In this document: one piece after another, positions 19,109 through 28,157 of the stretch
Position numbering within the stretch: the stretch's first letter is position 1
How the letters are laid out: each line of letters starts with the position of its first letter
Assembly: GCA_016721565.1 (NCBI GenBank)
Contig: JADKHW010000055.1
Coordinates: 37,567 to 101,566 of the forward strand
From: a bacterium
Lineage (GTDB): Bacteria; Electryoneota; RPQS01
DNA: 64,000 nt
Direction of reading: 5' to 3'
Notes under the pieces: generated by a model
Databases searched by the model: none
What the model was told of the DNA's origin: nothing
The model's input: only the letters and a program-made list of their open reading frames with translations
Program-made: the position numbers and the translations under genes

Positions 19109-19465
19109 CTAACGAGCGATTGAGGGCCTGCCGTACTTCTGTGTGGCCCAACCGAGAATGATACCGACGATTGTACCGGGAATCATAATCTCGATCCAAT
19201 AGTGTTCACCGTTTTCGCCGGGCATCGCGGCCACGAGTGTTGCTAACGCAAGTCCGATGATGCCGCCGAAGATTAAACCCTTGGTCATGTCGCTGACTTT
19301 ACGCGAATAGAATCCGATGATTAGTCCGGCCAACAATCCTTTGAACGATGAACCCATCACAATTCCTGCCAGTGCGTCGCGCACTTCCGGCGTGAACCAA
19401 GCGGTTAATCCGTCGAACACTCCGAGAATGACTCCGAGAATAATTCCTAACACTGGTTTGGACAT
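19109..19465 (-). CDS. Small glycine-rich membrane protein
   Basis: The 118 residues hold about four hydrophobic segments with Gly-zipper spacing (GIILGVILGVFDG, LLAGLIIGFYS, LIFGGIIGLALATLVAA, IPGTIVGIILGWATQ). GGAGG precedes the ATG. It is probably an inner-membrane protein. I do not recognise a family. Confidence 0.7.
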   Translation of the reverse strand: MSKPVLGIILGVILGVFDGLTAWFTPEVRDALAGIVMGSSFKGLLAGLIIGFYSRKVSDMTKGLIFGGIIGLALATLVAAMPGENGEHYWIEIMIPGTIVGIILGWATQKYGRPSIAR

Positions 19466-19532
19466 GGCGGCCTCCGGTTTAGTTGCGTGAAATTTGCTGT
19501 CACAGAATAATACAGAAAGATTCAGAAATCCT

Positions 19533-20468
19533 TTAGCGCCGCAGGGCCAGATAAAAAATTAGTCTTATAACCATATAAGTCAAGAGGATAATCACAATAA
19601 ACCGATGCTTGCTGACCAGTCGAGCGATCTTTTCGAGAGGCGATTCCCGATAAGCTGTGACCGGCTCGCCGTCCAAGTACCGCAAAACATCATCCGCCAA
19701 ATCCGCCGCATTCGCGTAGCGCTCGTTGCGATTTTCGTGCGCCGCCTTGCGAATAATTGCCGCAAGCTCTTTAGGCAGTGCGCGCATGTGTTCACGCAAA
19801 AATCCGTTGACAGGATCGCTTCTCGTCAACAAGTGATACAGCGTAACGCCGAGCGCAAAAATATCCGCCCGTGCATCCAAAGTGTCGCCGCGCATCTGCT
19901 CCGGCGACATATATCCCACCGTTCCGTGCCCGCCTGTGTGTGCAGTCTCATCATGTGATTCGCGCGCCGTTCCCCAATCCAACACCAACACTTCTCCGAA
20001 CTCGCCGACCATTATGTTCGCCGGTTTCAAATCGCGATGCAGGACATTTTTGCTGTGCGCATAAGCTACTGCGTCACAAATTTTCAAGAATACGCGCAAG
20101 CGATCACTTACAGAATCAGTACGTGCCGCGAACTCGTCAAGACGAAGCCCTTGCACAAGTTTCGTGACATAAAAAACACGACCGTCGGGCAATGTGCCGA
20201 GATCGTGTACAGGAATAATTCCGGGATGTTCAAGCTGTGCGGCGGTTTGTGCTTCAGCTTTCATGCGCTTGACCAACTCGCCTTGCTTGTCATGCACGCG
20301 CAGAACTTTCAAGGCGACGTTTCGATTCAGCGCGGTGTCAAACGCGATAAACACATTGCCCATACCGCCTTGACCGAGCGGCCCAACGAGTTTGTATTTC
20401 GTCTGCGAGAGGTCAGGTTCTTCAATGACCTCGCGCAAATGATCGAGTGCGTCGTCAGGGAGTCTCAT
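19533..20468 (-). CDS. Membrane-anchored Ser/Thr protein kinase
   Basis: This is a Hanks-type kinase of 311 residues. It has the glycine loop GQGGMGNVF (32-40), ATP lysine Lys54 (VALKVL), catalytic HRDLKPAN (144-151), DWG (164-166) in place of DFG, and GYMSPEQ. A single hydrophobic segment near 288-308 ends the protein, so the kinase would face the cytoplasm from a tail anchor with no extracellular sensor. The ATG overlaps the sigma-factor stop by four bases, which argues for a functional pair. Confidence 0.92.
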   Translation of the reverse strand: MRLPDDALDHLREVIEEPDLSQTKYKLVGPLGQGGMGNVFIAFDTALNRNVALKVLRVHDKQGELVKRMKAEAQTAAQLEHPGIIPVHDLGTLPDGRVFYVTKLVQGLRLDEFAARTDSVSDRLRVFLKICDAVAYAHSKNVLHRDLKPANIMVGEFGEVLVLDWGTARESHDETAHTGGHGTVGYMSPEQMRGDTLDARADIFALGVTLYHLLTRSDPVNGFLREHMRALPKELAAIIRKAAHENRNERYANAADLADDVLRYLDGEPVTAYRESPLEKIARLVSKHRFIVIILLTYMVIRLIFYLALRR

Positions 20469-21197
20469 CTCTTGCTCGTGCGCTTAACACCCAGCAAAGC
20501 TTGCGACTCTTCGAGAAATTCCTCTTCCGTGGCCGTAATCGAGCGCAATCTATCGAGCAAAGCCATTCTCACTTTCGTGCGCATCGCGTGCAAGTGATTC
20601 GTGACCGTTGCCGTGATCAAATTGAATTCGCGCGCGAGATCATCATAAGTCAACTTGTCAGCGGAGCCGCGCTCAATATCGTAACGCTTGCAAATCTGAA
20701 ATTGCAGTTTGGCCATGTCGGTTGTGGCCAGTGCTTCCACATCGTTGACCGCCGTTTCAAACAAACTTCTGCGCCACTCCTGCTCGAACAACTCTTCAAA
20801 CGAGTCCGGATCGGCAGGGATCGAGCGGCTCGCCATCCACTCCCGATTTTTCGAGCGAATCAACCAACCCACCGCCGCGCTTTTGGGCGATGCCGGCTTT
20901 GTATTCGTTAATCAAAAATCTGTCCAAGCACACGCGCACGAAATGCCGGAAACGCGCCTTGCCGGAATCGAATTTGGAAAACGTGTCGCGCTCGAAAACA
21001 TAAGTAAAGAAATTCTGCGCCGCGTCGTTGGCATCGCTCTCGCTTGAGTTCCATTTCGCGCGAATGTAACTCTGCACCGGATGCCAATAGAGCCTCGACA
21101 CAACATCCCAACCTAACTGCCGCGCGGTTTCATCGTCGCTCAATAAAGCGCGAATCGCAGTCCAGCGTGTTTCGGGAAAGGGAGTGAAGCCGCTCAT
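20465..21197 (-). CDS. ECF-type sigma factor paired with kinase, one frameshift
   Basis: Region 2 is visible as SDANDAAQNFFTYVFERDTF and the region 4 helix-turn-helix as LTYDDLAREFNLITATVTNHL. The sequenced frame breaks near 20816-20820; dropping one base joins EPLDP to ADPDSFEELFEQEWRR. The repaired protein has about 243 residues. ECF factors encoded next to Ser/Thr kinases are activated by phosphorylation (for example the EcfP type), and the four-base overlap with the kinase gene fits that model. The upstream M20 gene ends one base before this ATG. Confidence 0.82.
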
Positions 21198-21198
21198 G

Positions 21199-22419
21199 TT
21201 ACTTCGCTCGTGTGCTCCACTCGGCCAGCCAGATCAAAAACTCTGTTCCGACTTCAAGCGCGTCCGGGTGAATGGAAAACTTGCTTTGATGCAATCCGAC
21301 TTCACCTAAGCCGTCTTTGGCCACACCGAGACTAAAATACAGACAGGGAAAAGCTTGCGTGTAATACGAGAAATCTTCAGCAGTCATGCGTTTGATGCTT
21401 TCGCCGTCTGCACGCAAGGCTGGGAATTTGTCGGGAGCCTTCAAAACGGCTTCACACAATGCAGGATCATTCGTCGTCGGAGGAGCGCCGCGCCGAAGCT
21501 TCAACTCCGCCGTGCAGCCATATGCTTCGGCGGTGTTGGTGATGTAGTCGTTCATCAGTGATTCAATCGTGCCGCCGTTTTGAATCGAATCTGCAATGTC
21601 AATGTAAGCACGCACCGTTCCGCCGAACGAACACTCTTCGGGCAAAACGTTATACGTTTTTGCGGTGTCACACTCAATCCACGCGACGCTCATGATGCAC
21701 GGCTCTTCCAAGACGTTCATCTTGCGCGCGGGCAGGCTTGTCAAACCAGAGATGATATTGGCCAAGCACGTCGGCACGTCGTCGCCTTGATGCGGATAAG
21801 CCGCATGCGAACCGCGACCGGCAACTTTCACACTGTAATAATTGCTACCGGCCAGCACAGGGCCGGGTGCAATGCGAATCACACCGACAGGCAAACCGGG
21901 AAAGACGTGCTGAGCAAAAACTTTCTCGACACCGAGTTTTTGCAGCGTGCTGTCGTTGACAATGTCATCTGCTCCGCCTTTGACCTCTTCGGCAGGTTGA
22001 AACAGAAAAACGATGTTGCCGTTTACGTTGGGGTCGCTCTTTAGTTCAATCGCCGCGCCGAGCAGCATTGCCGCGTGCGCATCGTGCCCGCAGGCGTGCA
22101 TCATTCCGGGAACCGTTGAAATGAAATTGCACTCGGTCTCTTCGGCAATCGCAAGCGCGTCAAGCTCGGCTCGCAAACAAATCGTCGGGCCGGGCCTGCC
22201 TGTTCGCAAGACTGCAATCACTTCTGTCTTGAGTGAAGGTGAATCCACAAACTCCGTGTAACCTGCCTGCTCAAGCTCTGTGCGTATGAGTTTGGAAGTC
22301 TCAAACTCTTTGTTCCCGATTTCAGGATGCGCGTGAATGTGCTCGTATGTTGCGCGGACTTTGGGAAGCGTCGTTAAGCGTTGCCGCAAATGATGTGCGA
22401 CGCAAAGTAACACCGACAA
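21199..22419 (-). CDS. M20-family amidohydrolase (hippurate/IAA-amino-acid hydrolase type)
   Basis: The 406-residue dinuclear metallohydrolase has MHACGHDAHAAMLLGAA (metal ligands), FQPAEEVKGGADD and HPEIGNKEFET, the pattern of N-acyl-amino-acid and aminoacyl-auxin hydrolases. It should release amino acids from N-acyl conjugates; the natural substrate is unknown. Translation of the sigma factor starts one base after its stop, so M20, sigma and kinase form one transcript. Confidence 0.92.
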   Translation of the reverse strand: MSVLLCVAHHLRQRLTTLPKVRATYEHIHAHPEIGNKEFETSKLIRTELEQAGYTEFVDSPSLKTEVIAVLRTGRPGPTICLRAELDALAIAEETECNFISTVPGMMHACGHDAHAAMLLGAAIELKSDPNVNGNIVFLFQPAEEVKGGADDIVNDSTLQKLGVEKVFAQHVFPGLPVGVIRIAPGPVLAGSNYYSVKVAGRGSHAAYPHQGDDVPTCLANIISGLTSLPARKMNVLEEPCIMSVAWIECDTAKTYNVLPEECSFGGTVRAYIDIADSIQNGGTIESLMNDYITNTAEAYGCTAELKLRRGAPPTTNDPALCEAVLKAPDKFPALRADGESIKRMTAEDFSYYTQAFPCLYFSLGVAKDGLGEVGLHQSKFSIHPDALEVGTEFLIWLAEWSTRAK

Positions 22420-22459
22420 ACAAGTGCAGTAAGAAAGCTCATTGATGGCACCATCTTCT

Positions 22460-23447
22460 TTACAGTTTCATCTTCATCCCTTTTAGCAAATGAATGTTAG
22501 TTAAAACTGTTAATCCATAAGGAAATACCTCTGAACGCAGGCGATTGCGACTGAAGCGTCCCACAATTACCATAGAGCACACATCCATTGGGGTCCCCGA
22601 GAATGTACCATTGGCCCAGAGCAAATGAATCGTTATTTCAGTCTGCAGAGCATCTTGGGCAAACGGTTTTTGCCAGGACTCACCTATAGCCAATTTGACC
22701 TTCGGCGACGGTCACCACCGATCGAAGATGACGAAGGTTTTGTCTAACCTGATCAAGAATGATATCCTGTCAATGCCAAGGATAACGGCACCGAAGTCCG
22801 GTGTATCGTGATTGACCACAATAATCTGAGACCGTCATTGAGCGATCTGTTGCTCCAAGACGTTGCCCACTGAATCAAATTTTGCGACAAGTCCCTGCCA
22901 TCGCTTTGACCGGCAACGGCAATTCTTCCGTCCGGCAGAATAGTTAGCGCATGGCTTCACCATCAAGGTGTCCCCGGCATAGCCTACCCACTGAATTTCA
23001 AATCGCTGTTTAGCTTACAAGTCCAAACTCTGAGCAACTGTCCGCACATATACACCCCCGGCGCTCTGCCATGCTGGCGCGTCCCATGCACCACCGCGAA
23101 ATCGATTGTAATTCGAGTTGTTGATGGAACTACTTTTGCGACAAACATTCAGCGGTTTGTGTGCTCTTGCGGGTAACGAGCAGATCACCGTTGCGATTAT
23201 TCAAATAGCGCCCCCCTTCTGCGAATTTTCGCAATTCGACCCGCGGTTAGAGCTCCGTTCGAATCAAAGAAGAACGGTTGTCTGCTCTCCGATTGGGACA
23301 ACGGCGCATCCACCGTTACTAGTGGCGCAGATACCCCCTTCGCTGCCAATGGCATATTTTAGCCAGGTTTCAATTGGCTCTTGGCTTATCGAATCGTCCT
23401 TCGCACGCACACAAATACGGCAAGAATTACAAATACATTATTCGCAT
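22460..23447 (-). pseudogene. Decayed secreted protein, beta-propeller type
   Basis: About one kilobase of reverse-strand sequence with fragments in all three frames and many stops. A good ribosome site (TAGGAGAT) precedes an ATG at 23447, and VILAVFVCV in a neighbouring frame looks like a signal peptide. Further on, ALTILPDGRIAVAGQSDG and GLVAKFDSVGNVLE in different frames are typical of beta-propeller secreted proteins of this group. Unlike other genes here, it cannot be repaired by one or two indels, so it is probably a true relic. The original function is unknown. Confidence 0.5.
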
Positions 23448-23498
23448 AAATATCTCCTAACCGGCAATGTAGAGTAGGGTTGCCAAAGATACAAAAAT

Positions 23499-23528
23499 TA
23501 AAAAAGCCTACCGGGTGCGCGAGGCTTC
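23499..23528 (-). terminator. Terminator after the DUF1801 gene
   Basis: The hairpin AAGCCT...AGGCTT is followed by a T-run on the reverse strand, 64 bases after the stop. The palindrome GGGTTATAATAACCC lies between it and the gene. Confidence 0.65.
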
Positions 23529-23591
23529 TGGATTCATCGGATGGGTTATAATAACCCAGTCGGCCACCTTGGAACGCTTGCAGATGGCCTT

Positions 23592-24467
23592 CTACGGCGT
23601 CCAGCCCGGCAATTTGCTGGCCTGCTTCACCCACTTGGTGAACTGCGCTTCGTTGAGTTGGTCGTCCTCGTGAATGTCGAGATAGCGCACGCCCTTGTTC
23701 TTTGACTCGCCGGGCGGGATGGGTTTCAATGATCCACCGTTAAAGAAAGTCACTTTGACGTAGCGTGTGAACACATGAAAAGAGAGAAACCAGCCCCGGC
23801 CCTCGATACCGTAAAACGGCGAGTTCCATTTGACAGCTTTATGCGCTTTGGGTGCGCTGCTCATGATGATTTTGTCAAGCTTGCGTCCAACTTCGCGCTT
23901 CCAACCCGGCATAGCAGCGATGTAAGCTTGCACGGGAGCATCTCCATCGGCTTTAGCGATTTGCGGATTGCCGCCTGAGAGCAGAGCAGGAGCCTTGGCA
24001 GCCTTCGACTTCGCCGGAATTTTTGAAGCGCCATTAAACGCAACGGCAGCTTTCACGAGCGCCTTGAACGCACGCGCGTCAACCTTCTCTCCTTCACGAA
24101 TGTCAATTGCTCTGCGTGTGCCGCCTTCCAAGCTTGCATTGAAAAGCTGTGACGGATCGGGAAGCTTGGCTCCGTGTGCAAACGTGAGTTTCACGACCGC
24201 CTTGTATGTTTCTCCGGTGCAGACAATCCCGTTGTGTGACCAAACCGGAACTCCCACCATTCCGTTCGACGGTTTCTTCCATTTGCGCTCTTCCGTCATT
24301 CGCGGATCAGCTTCAAGAATCAACACGCGCATGCGAGCAAGAGTTTCTTCGCGCCAATCTCCGAGATCTTCTTTGGTGTTGGACTTCACCGTCTTTGCAA
24401 CGATTTTCTTACTGGCGGTCTTCTTCGCGGTTTTTTTCGCGGACTTCTTCGGTGCTTTGGTGGCCAT
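23592..24467 (-). CDS. Tandem DUF1801 protein with Lys/Ala-rich tail
   Basis: The first 30 residues are a histone-like basic tail (APKKSAKKTAKKTASKK). Two DUF1801 (YdhG-like) domains follow. The first, about 35-145, contains WSHNGIVCTGETYKAVVKLTF. The second, about 178-290, contains VKWNSPFYGIEGRGWF, KVTFFNGGSL and RYLDIHEDDQL. DUF1801 members are small proteins related to the iron-chaperone frataxin fold, with no settled role. The basic tail suggests nucleic-acid contact. Duplication in one chain plus the tail is uncommon. Confidence 0.85.
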   Translation of the reverse strand: MATKAPKKSAKKTAKKTASKKIVAKTVKSNTKEDLGDWREETLARMRVLILEADPRMTEERKWKKPSNGMVGVPVWSHNGIVCTGETYKAVVKLTFAHGAKLPDPSQLFNASLEGGTRRAIDIREGEKVDARAFKALVKAAVAFNGASKIPAKSKAAKAPALLSGGNPQIAKADGDAPVQAYIAAMPGWKREVGRKLDKIIMSSAPKAHKAVKWNSPFYGIEGRGWFLSFHVFTRYVKVTFFNGGSLKPIPPGESKNKGVRYLDIHEDDQLNEAQFTKWVKQASKLPGWTP

Positions 24468-24573
24468 TGGAGTTCATCCTAATTGAAAGAAATGCAGTAG
24501 TATCTTTACAATGAAGTCAGCAAACCTCTTTATGAGTCAGTCCTAATTTACGAAAATCTTAAAACTAATATTA

Positions 24574-24607
24574 CAAAAAAGCCCCACGCAGGTTCGCGCA
24601 GGGCTTC
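24574..24607 (-). terminator. Terminator after tRNA-Leu
   Basis: The hairpin AGCCCTGCGC...GCGTGGGGCT with a six-T run on the reverse strand lies just past the tRNA 3' end. Confidence 0.8.
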
Positions 24608-24617
24608 AGATATAATT

Positions 24618-24702
24618 TGGTGCCCGAACTCGGATTCGAACCGAGATGCCTTGCGGCGCTACCCCCTCAAGATAGTGTGTCTACCAATTTCACCATTCGG
24701 GC
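24618..24702 (-). tRNA. tRNA-Leu (anticodon GAG)
   Basis: The acceptor stem GCCCGAA pairs with TTCGGGC, followed by encoded ACCA. The D arm has TGGTGAAATTGGTAGACAC. The anticodon stem CTATC/GGTAG encloses loop TTGAGGG, giving anticodon GAG. A long variable arm (GCGCCGCAAGGCA) and TTCGAATC in the T loop are as expected for a class II tRNA-Leu. It lies downstream of secG, separated by two small hairpins. Confidence 0.95.
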
Positions 24703-24760
24703 GGCTTGTTAAGCCGATTTTGCCGCTAGCGCGTTTGCGCTCACGGCTTCGGTAGTTCTT

Positions 24761-25174
24761 TTAATTGCCGCCGGTTGTGGGCTGCTGATTGGCCGGAGTT
24801 GAATTCGGCTGAGCAGGAGTCGTCGCGGGAGTCGTGCCCGGCTGAACCGGACTCACTTGCGCGCCACCCGGAATGGACGGAACGGGACTCGTATCAATCT
24901 GGCCCTGCGCGGCTTGCTGAGTGACGGAAGTTTGCTGTGTCGCAGGTCCAGACACGAGCGCCATCACCAAACAGTTGAGCAGGAAAATCGTCGCGAGCAC
25001 TGTGGTGGCCTTCTGTAAGAAGTTTGATGCCGCGCGTCCGCCAAACACCGTTGAGCTGCCCATGCCGCCCGCAACACCGGCGAGGCCGCCGCCCTTCGCG
25101 CTTTGCAGCAGGATCGTAACTACCAGCAGAAGCGAAACGATGATTTGAAGTGCGATTAAGAGTCCGTAGATCAT
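24761..25174 (-). CDS. secG: Preprotein translocase subunit SecG
   Basis: SecG assists SecYE in protein export across the inner membrane. Two transmembrane helices flank the conserved cytosolic loop LLQSAKGGGLAGVAGG, then FGGRAASNFLQKATTVLA. The C-terminus (from about residue 80) is a Gln/Pro/Thr-rich tail (PVQPGTTPATTPAQPNS) longer than usual. The start is ATG 25174 (137 residues); the codons upstream in frame do not fit the family. It follows tpiA by about 40 bases, a frequent order (pgk-tpiA-secG). Confidence 0.93.
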   Translation of the reverse strand: MIYGLLIALQIIVSLLLVVTILLQSAKGGGLAGVAGGMGSSTVFGGRAASNFLQKATTVLATIFLLNCLVMALVSGPATQQTSVTQQAAQGQIDTSPVPSIPGGAQVSPVQPGTTPATTPAQPNSTPANQQPTTGGN

Positions 25175-25211
25175 GACAAAACTTTGGAAATAGGAAATAA
25201 GAAATAGGAAA

Positions 25212-25991
25212 TCAGCGAGAAGCTCGCGTGCATTCCTTGTGTAATTCAAGCAAACTGTCCACCTTCAAACTTGCTCCGCCGACTAACGCGCCGTCAATGT
25301 CCGGCTGTGTCATCAGTTCGTAGCAGTTGTCGGGTTTCACACTACCGCCGTAGAGGATCTGCATCTTCATTGCGGCTTCAGAGTTCTTCTTGGCAAGTAA
25401 CTCGCGCACGTACTTGTGTGCCGCTTGTGCTTGCTCGGGTGTGGCTACGACTCCGGTGCCGATAGCCCAGACGGGTTCGTAGGCCACCACCACTTTGTCA
25501 AGCTGGGCTTCTTCAATGTTTGCCAGCCCGACTTTGACTTGTCGAGCCAACACATATTCGAGCTTGCCGGCGTTGCGCTCTTCAAGGGTTTCGCCGATGC
25601 AGAAGATCGGAGTCAATCCGGCTTTCAATGCCGCCGCGACTTTCAAGCCGATTAGGTCATCGGATTCGCCGAAAATCGCCCGCCGCTCGCTGTGTCCCAA
25701 GACCACATACCGACAGCCCAAGTCCACCAGCATCTCCGGGGAGACTTCTCCCGTGAACGCACCGGAACTTTGAAAGTAACAATTTTGGGCTCCAAATGCA
25801 AGCTCGGAAGGGGTCTTACCACTCTCTTTACAAGCACTTGCAACGGCTTGTAAAGCCGTATTTGTTGGAAGCAAGACCGTTGGGACGGGGCTGGCGGGTA
25901 GCTTGGCCGCATACTCCCGCACAAACTCGGCGGCTTCGCCCGTGAGTTTGTTCAGTTTCCAGTTTGCGGCAAGGAGTTTCGTTCTATTCAT
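25212..25991 (-). CDS. tpiA: Triosephosphate isomerase
   Basis: It interconverts glyceraldehyde-3-phosphate and dihydroxyacetone phosphate in glycolysis. At 259 residues it has Lys12 (NWKLNK), catalytic His100 in GHSERR, Glu172 in YEPVWAIGTG, and the phosphate-binding loop YGGSV. It follows pgk by six bases, so the two are cotranscribed. Confidence 0.98.
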   Translation of the reverse strand: MNRTKLLAANWKLNKLTGEAAEFVREYAAKLPASPVPTVLLPTNTALQAVASACKESGKTPSELAFGAQNCYFQSSGAFTGEVSPEMLVDLGCRYVVLGHSERRAIFGESDDLIGLKVAAALKAGLTPIFCIGETLEERNAGKLEYVLARQVKVGLANIEEAQLDKVVVAYEPVWAIGTGVVATPEQAQAAHKYVRELLAKKNSEAAMKMQILYGGSVKPDNCYELMTQPDIDGALVGGASLKVDSLLELHKECTRASR

Positions 25992-25997
25992 TATGAA

Positions 25998-27195
25998 TTA
26001 TGCATTTGTCAACGCCGCAACGCCCGGGAGAACCTTGCCTTCGAGGAATTCGAGGCTGGCTCCGCCGCCGGTGGAAACGTGCGAGACCTTGTCGGCCAAG
26101 CCGAATTTCTCCATCGCCGCAGCTGAGTCACCGCCGCCGACAACCGTGATGGCTCCGGCTTGGGTGGCCTTTACCAGGGCTTCGGCTACAGCTTTCGTAC
26201 CGGATGCAAATTCATCAATTTCAAAGACTCCCATCGGGCCATTCCAAACCACTGTCTTCGCGTTCAGAATATAATCGCTGTACAGTTTTTCGGTATCTTT
26301 GCCAATATCCGCCGCCAGCTTGTCATCGGGGATCTTGTCAGAAGGAGCCGTGGTGGTGGCTTCACCGGACTTCAGCTCGGAGGCGATGCGCGAGTCGGGA
26401 GGCAGAACGAGCTTGGTCGAGGAGCCTTTGGCCTTCTTGATCAGTTCGAGCGCAAGGTCGAGCTTGTCCGTCTCGAGGATGGATTCGCCAATCTGGCCGC
26501 CCTGAGCTTTATAGAATGTATAGGCCATACCGCCGCCGACCAGAATCGTATCCACTTTGCCGATGAGGTTTTCGATGACGTCAATCTTGCCGGAAATTTT
26601 CGAACCGCCGAGTACCGCCACGAACGGGTGCTTCGGTTCGGCCAAAGCTTTGCCGAGATACTCAAGTTCCTTTTGCATCAGGTAACCCGCGACACACGGC
26701 TTGATGAATTGCGTCACACCTTCGGTGGAAGCATGCGCGCGATGAGCGGAGCCGAACGCGTCGTTGACATAGAGATCGCCGAGCTTGGCGAGCTTTTTGG
26801 CAAACTCGGGATCGTTCTTCTCTTCTTCGTTATAGAAGCGCAGATTTTCGAGCAGCACAACTTGACCGGGCTGCATGGCCGCGACAGTTTTTTCGACCTC
26901 TTCGCCGATGCAATCGGAAGCCATCGTGACGGGTCCACCGAGCAATTCCGCCAGCCGAACGGCGGCGGGCATCAGCGACATATCGGGATTTTTTTTGCCT
27001 TTGGGTCGTCCGAGGTGGCTCATCAAAATGGCCATGCCGCCGGACGCGATAATCTTCTTAATCGTGGGCAGCGACTCGCGGATGCGCGTGTCGTCGGTAA
27101 CTTTGCCCTCGTCAAGCGGCACATTAAAATCCACGCGCACCAACACGCGCTTGCCGCTTAAGTCAACCTGATCAATCGTTTTTTTGTTTGTTCAA
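25998..27195 (-). CDS. pgk: Phosphoglycerate kinase, unusual or damaged start
   Basis: It transfers phosphate from 1,3-bisphosphoglycerate to ADP. Family motifs include VLVRVDFNVP, LMSHLGRPKG, HASTEG, NDAFGSAHR and VVGGGDSAAA. The family needs about 15-20 residues before VLVRVDF. In frame these read TNKKTIDQVDLSGKR, directly after a TGA and with no ATG, GTG or TTG. Either ATT 27176 is the start, or a run of seven As (27179-27185) has one base too many and TTG 27195 starts as MNKQKTIDQVDLSGKR. GTG 27146 would cut off the first strand. I give the longer limit. Confidence 0.93.
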
Positions 27196-27600
27196 TCCGG
27201 AAAATGGTAGGGATTTGGAAATTGGTAACGGACTATTTGTCTGGATTCGTTGGTTGACAACAGGGAATTCAAATTTGAATGGTCTTGCTGTAACGGTGGC
27301 AAGAACTCCCAATGCGGGATAACCTTCTCAACTTCTTTTGCGAAGCCTTTTCCTTCGGGTTTTTCTTGGAAGACTTTCCATTCCTTTACGAGTCCACATG
27401 AATCCACATGAACCCCTACAACAACTTTGCCTTTAACGCTGTCTTGTAGCGCTTGCTGTGGATAATTCGGTTGGGGACATTTTCCTTCGATAGGAACAAC
27501 AACGGGGAATCATAGCAACCTTTGGTCCATGAACCTTGAACATACACTGAACCCAATTTCCCAAGGGAATCGCTCTCGCTTGCGCGCGAGGGCCATTTGA
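27192..27600 (-). pseudogene. TonB C-terminal-domain protein fragment
   Basis: One frame reads VVVPIEGKCPQPNYPQQALQ, then KGKVVVGVHVDSCGLVKEWK and VEKVIPHWEFLPPLQQD, the layout of the TonB C-terminal domain that contacts outer-membrane receptors. The stop is at 27192. Upstream the reading passes to another frame (LGKLGSVYVQGSWTKGCYD), and no credible start or membrane helix is seen before 27600. It is either the 3' part of a gene cut by the neighbouring transposase remnant or one with several indels. The domain call is mine from the motif pattern and needs a profile search. Confidence 0.55.
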
Positions 27601-27689
27601 TTCCAAGCTAAAAGATGAGAAGGTCTCATGGTCAGAACTTGGGGCGGACATCTGTCGCGTCTGTGCGAATCCCAGCGGCAGGTGGCGCC

Positions 27690-27755
27690 GAGATCTTAGG
27701 AATGCCGGAAGGCGGGGATGCTTGGCTTATCGAAAAAGCACGACTCGGAATCCGT
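27690..27755. repeat. REP-like family R3 sequence beside the transposase
   Basis: The segment has CGTGCTTTTTCG...AAGC...GCATCCCCGCC...CCGGCATTCC on the reverse strand. It shares its order of motifs with the compound palindrome at 9581-9642. It lies directly 3' of the broken REP-type transposase. Confidence 0.4.
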
Positions 27756-27769
27756 TGCCTGATTCCGCT

Positions 27770-28152
27770 TTCACGATCTCGCGCATGTGCGCAGGCGAGT
27801 TTGAACGGCTTTCGGGCGGGCAACGGAACATCGTCAAATCTTCGCCGCCAAAGGTTTCCTGCGGATAACCTTTGGAAGACAACGAATGCCGATTTCATTT
27901 GAAATCGCGCATGAAATCTGAAACTGAATCCGCGTCGTCGTGTTGGATAAGAACGGCGTGGATATGATCCGGCATCAAAACGTAGCCCCCACACACCAGA
28001 TTAGCTTTAGCTCTGCACTCTTCAAAGGTCTCCAATATCCTCTGACATAAACTCGCATCGACAAACCATGAACCGCGAATCAGTGTAACAGTTGTTACGA
28101 AATGGCGGCTACCAGGCAAGTCATACTGGTGGTGTCGAGCAGGTTCCTCCAT
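27770..28152 (-). pseudogene. REP-associated tyrosine transposase (Y1/HUH), frameshifted
   Basis: From ATG 28152 the protein reads YDLPGSRHFVTTVTLIRGSWF, then the HUH motif LMPDHIHAVLIQ of single-strand Y1 transposases, to DFMRDFK and a stop at 27895. In the next frame FQRLSAGNLWRRRFDDVPL continues, a conserved block of RAYT-type proteins, so one indel near 27900 separates the halves. The C-terminal part (a NPVR-like region) is not clear. RAYTs mobilise or maintain REP palindromes. Palindromic repeats flank this gene on both sides. It is probably inactive as sequenced. Confidence 0.75.
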
Positions 28153-28157
28153 CCTTT

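Noticed and set aside
26160..27161. Long forward-strand open frame opposite pgk (333 residues)
   Set aside because: It is antisense to pgk over its whole length, and the pgk frame has all family motifs. The forward product has no recognisable domain.
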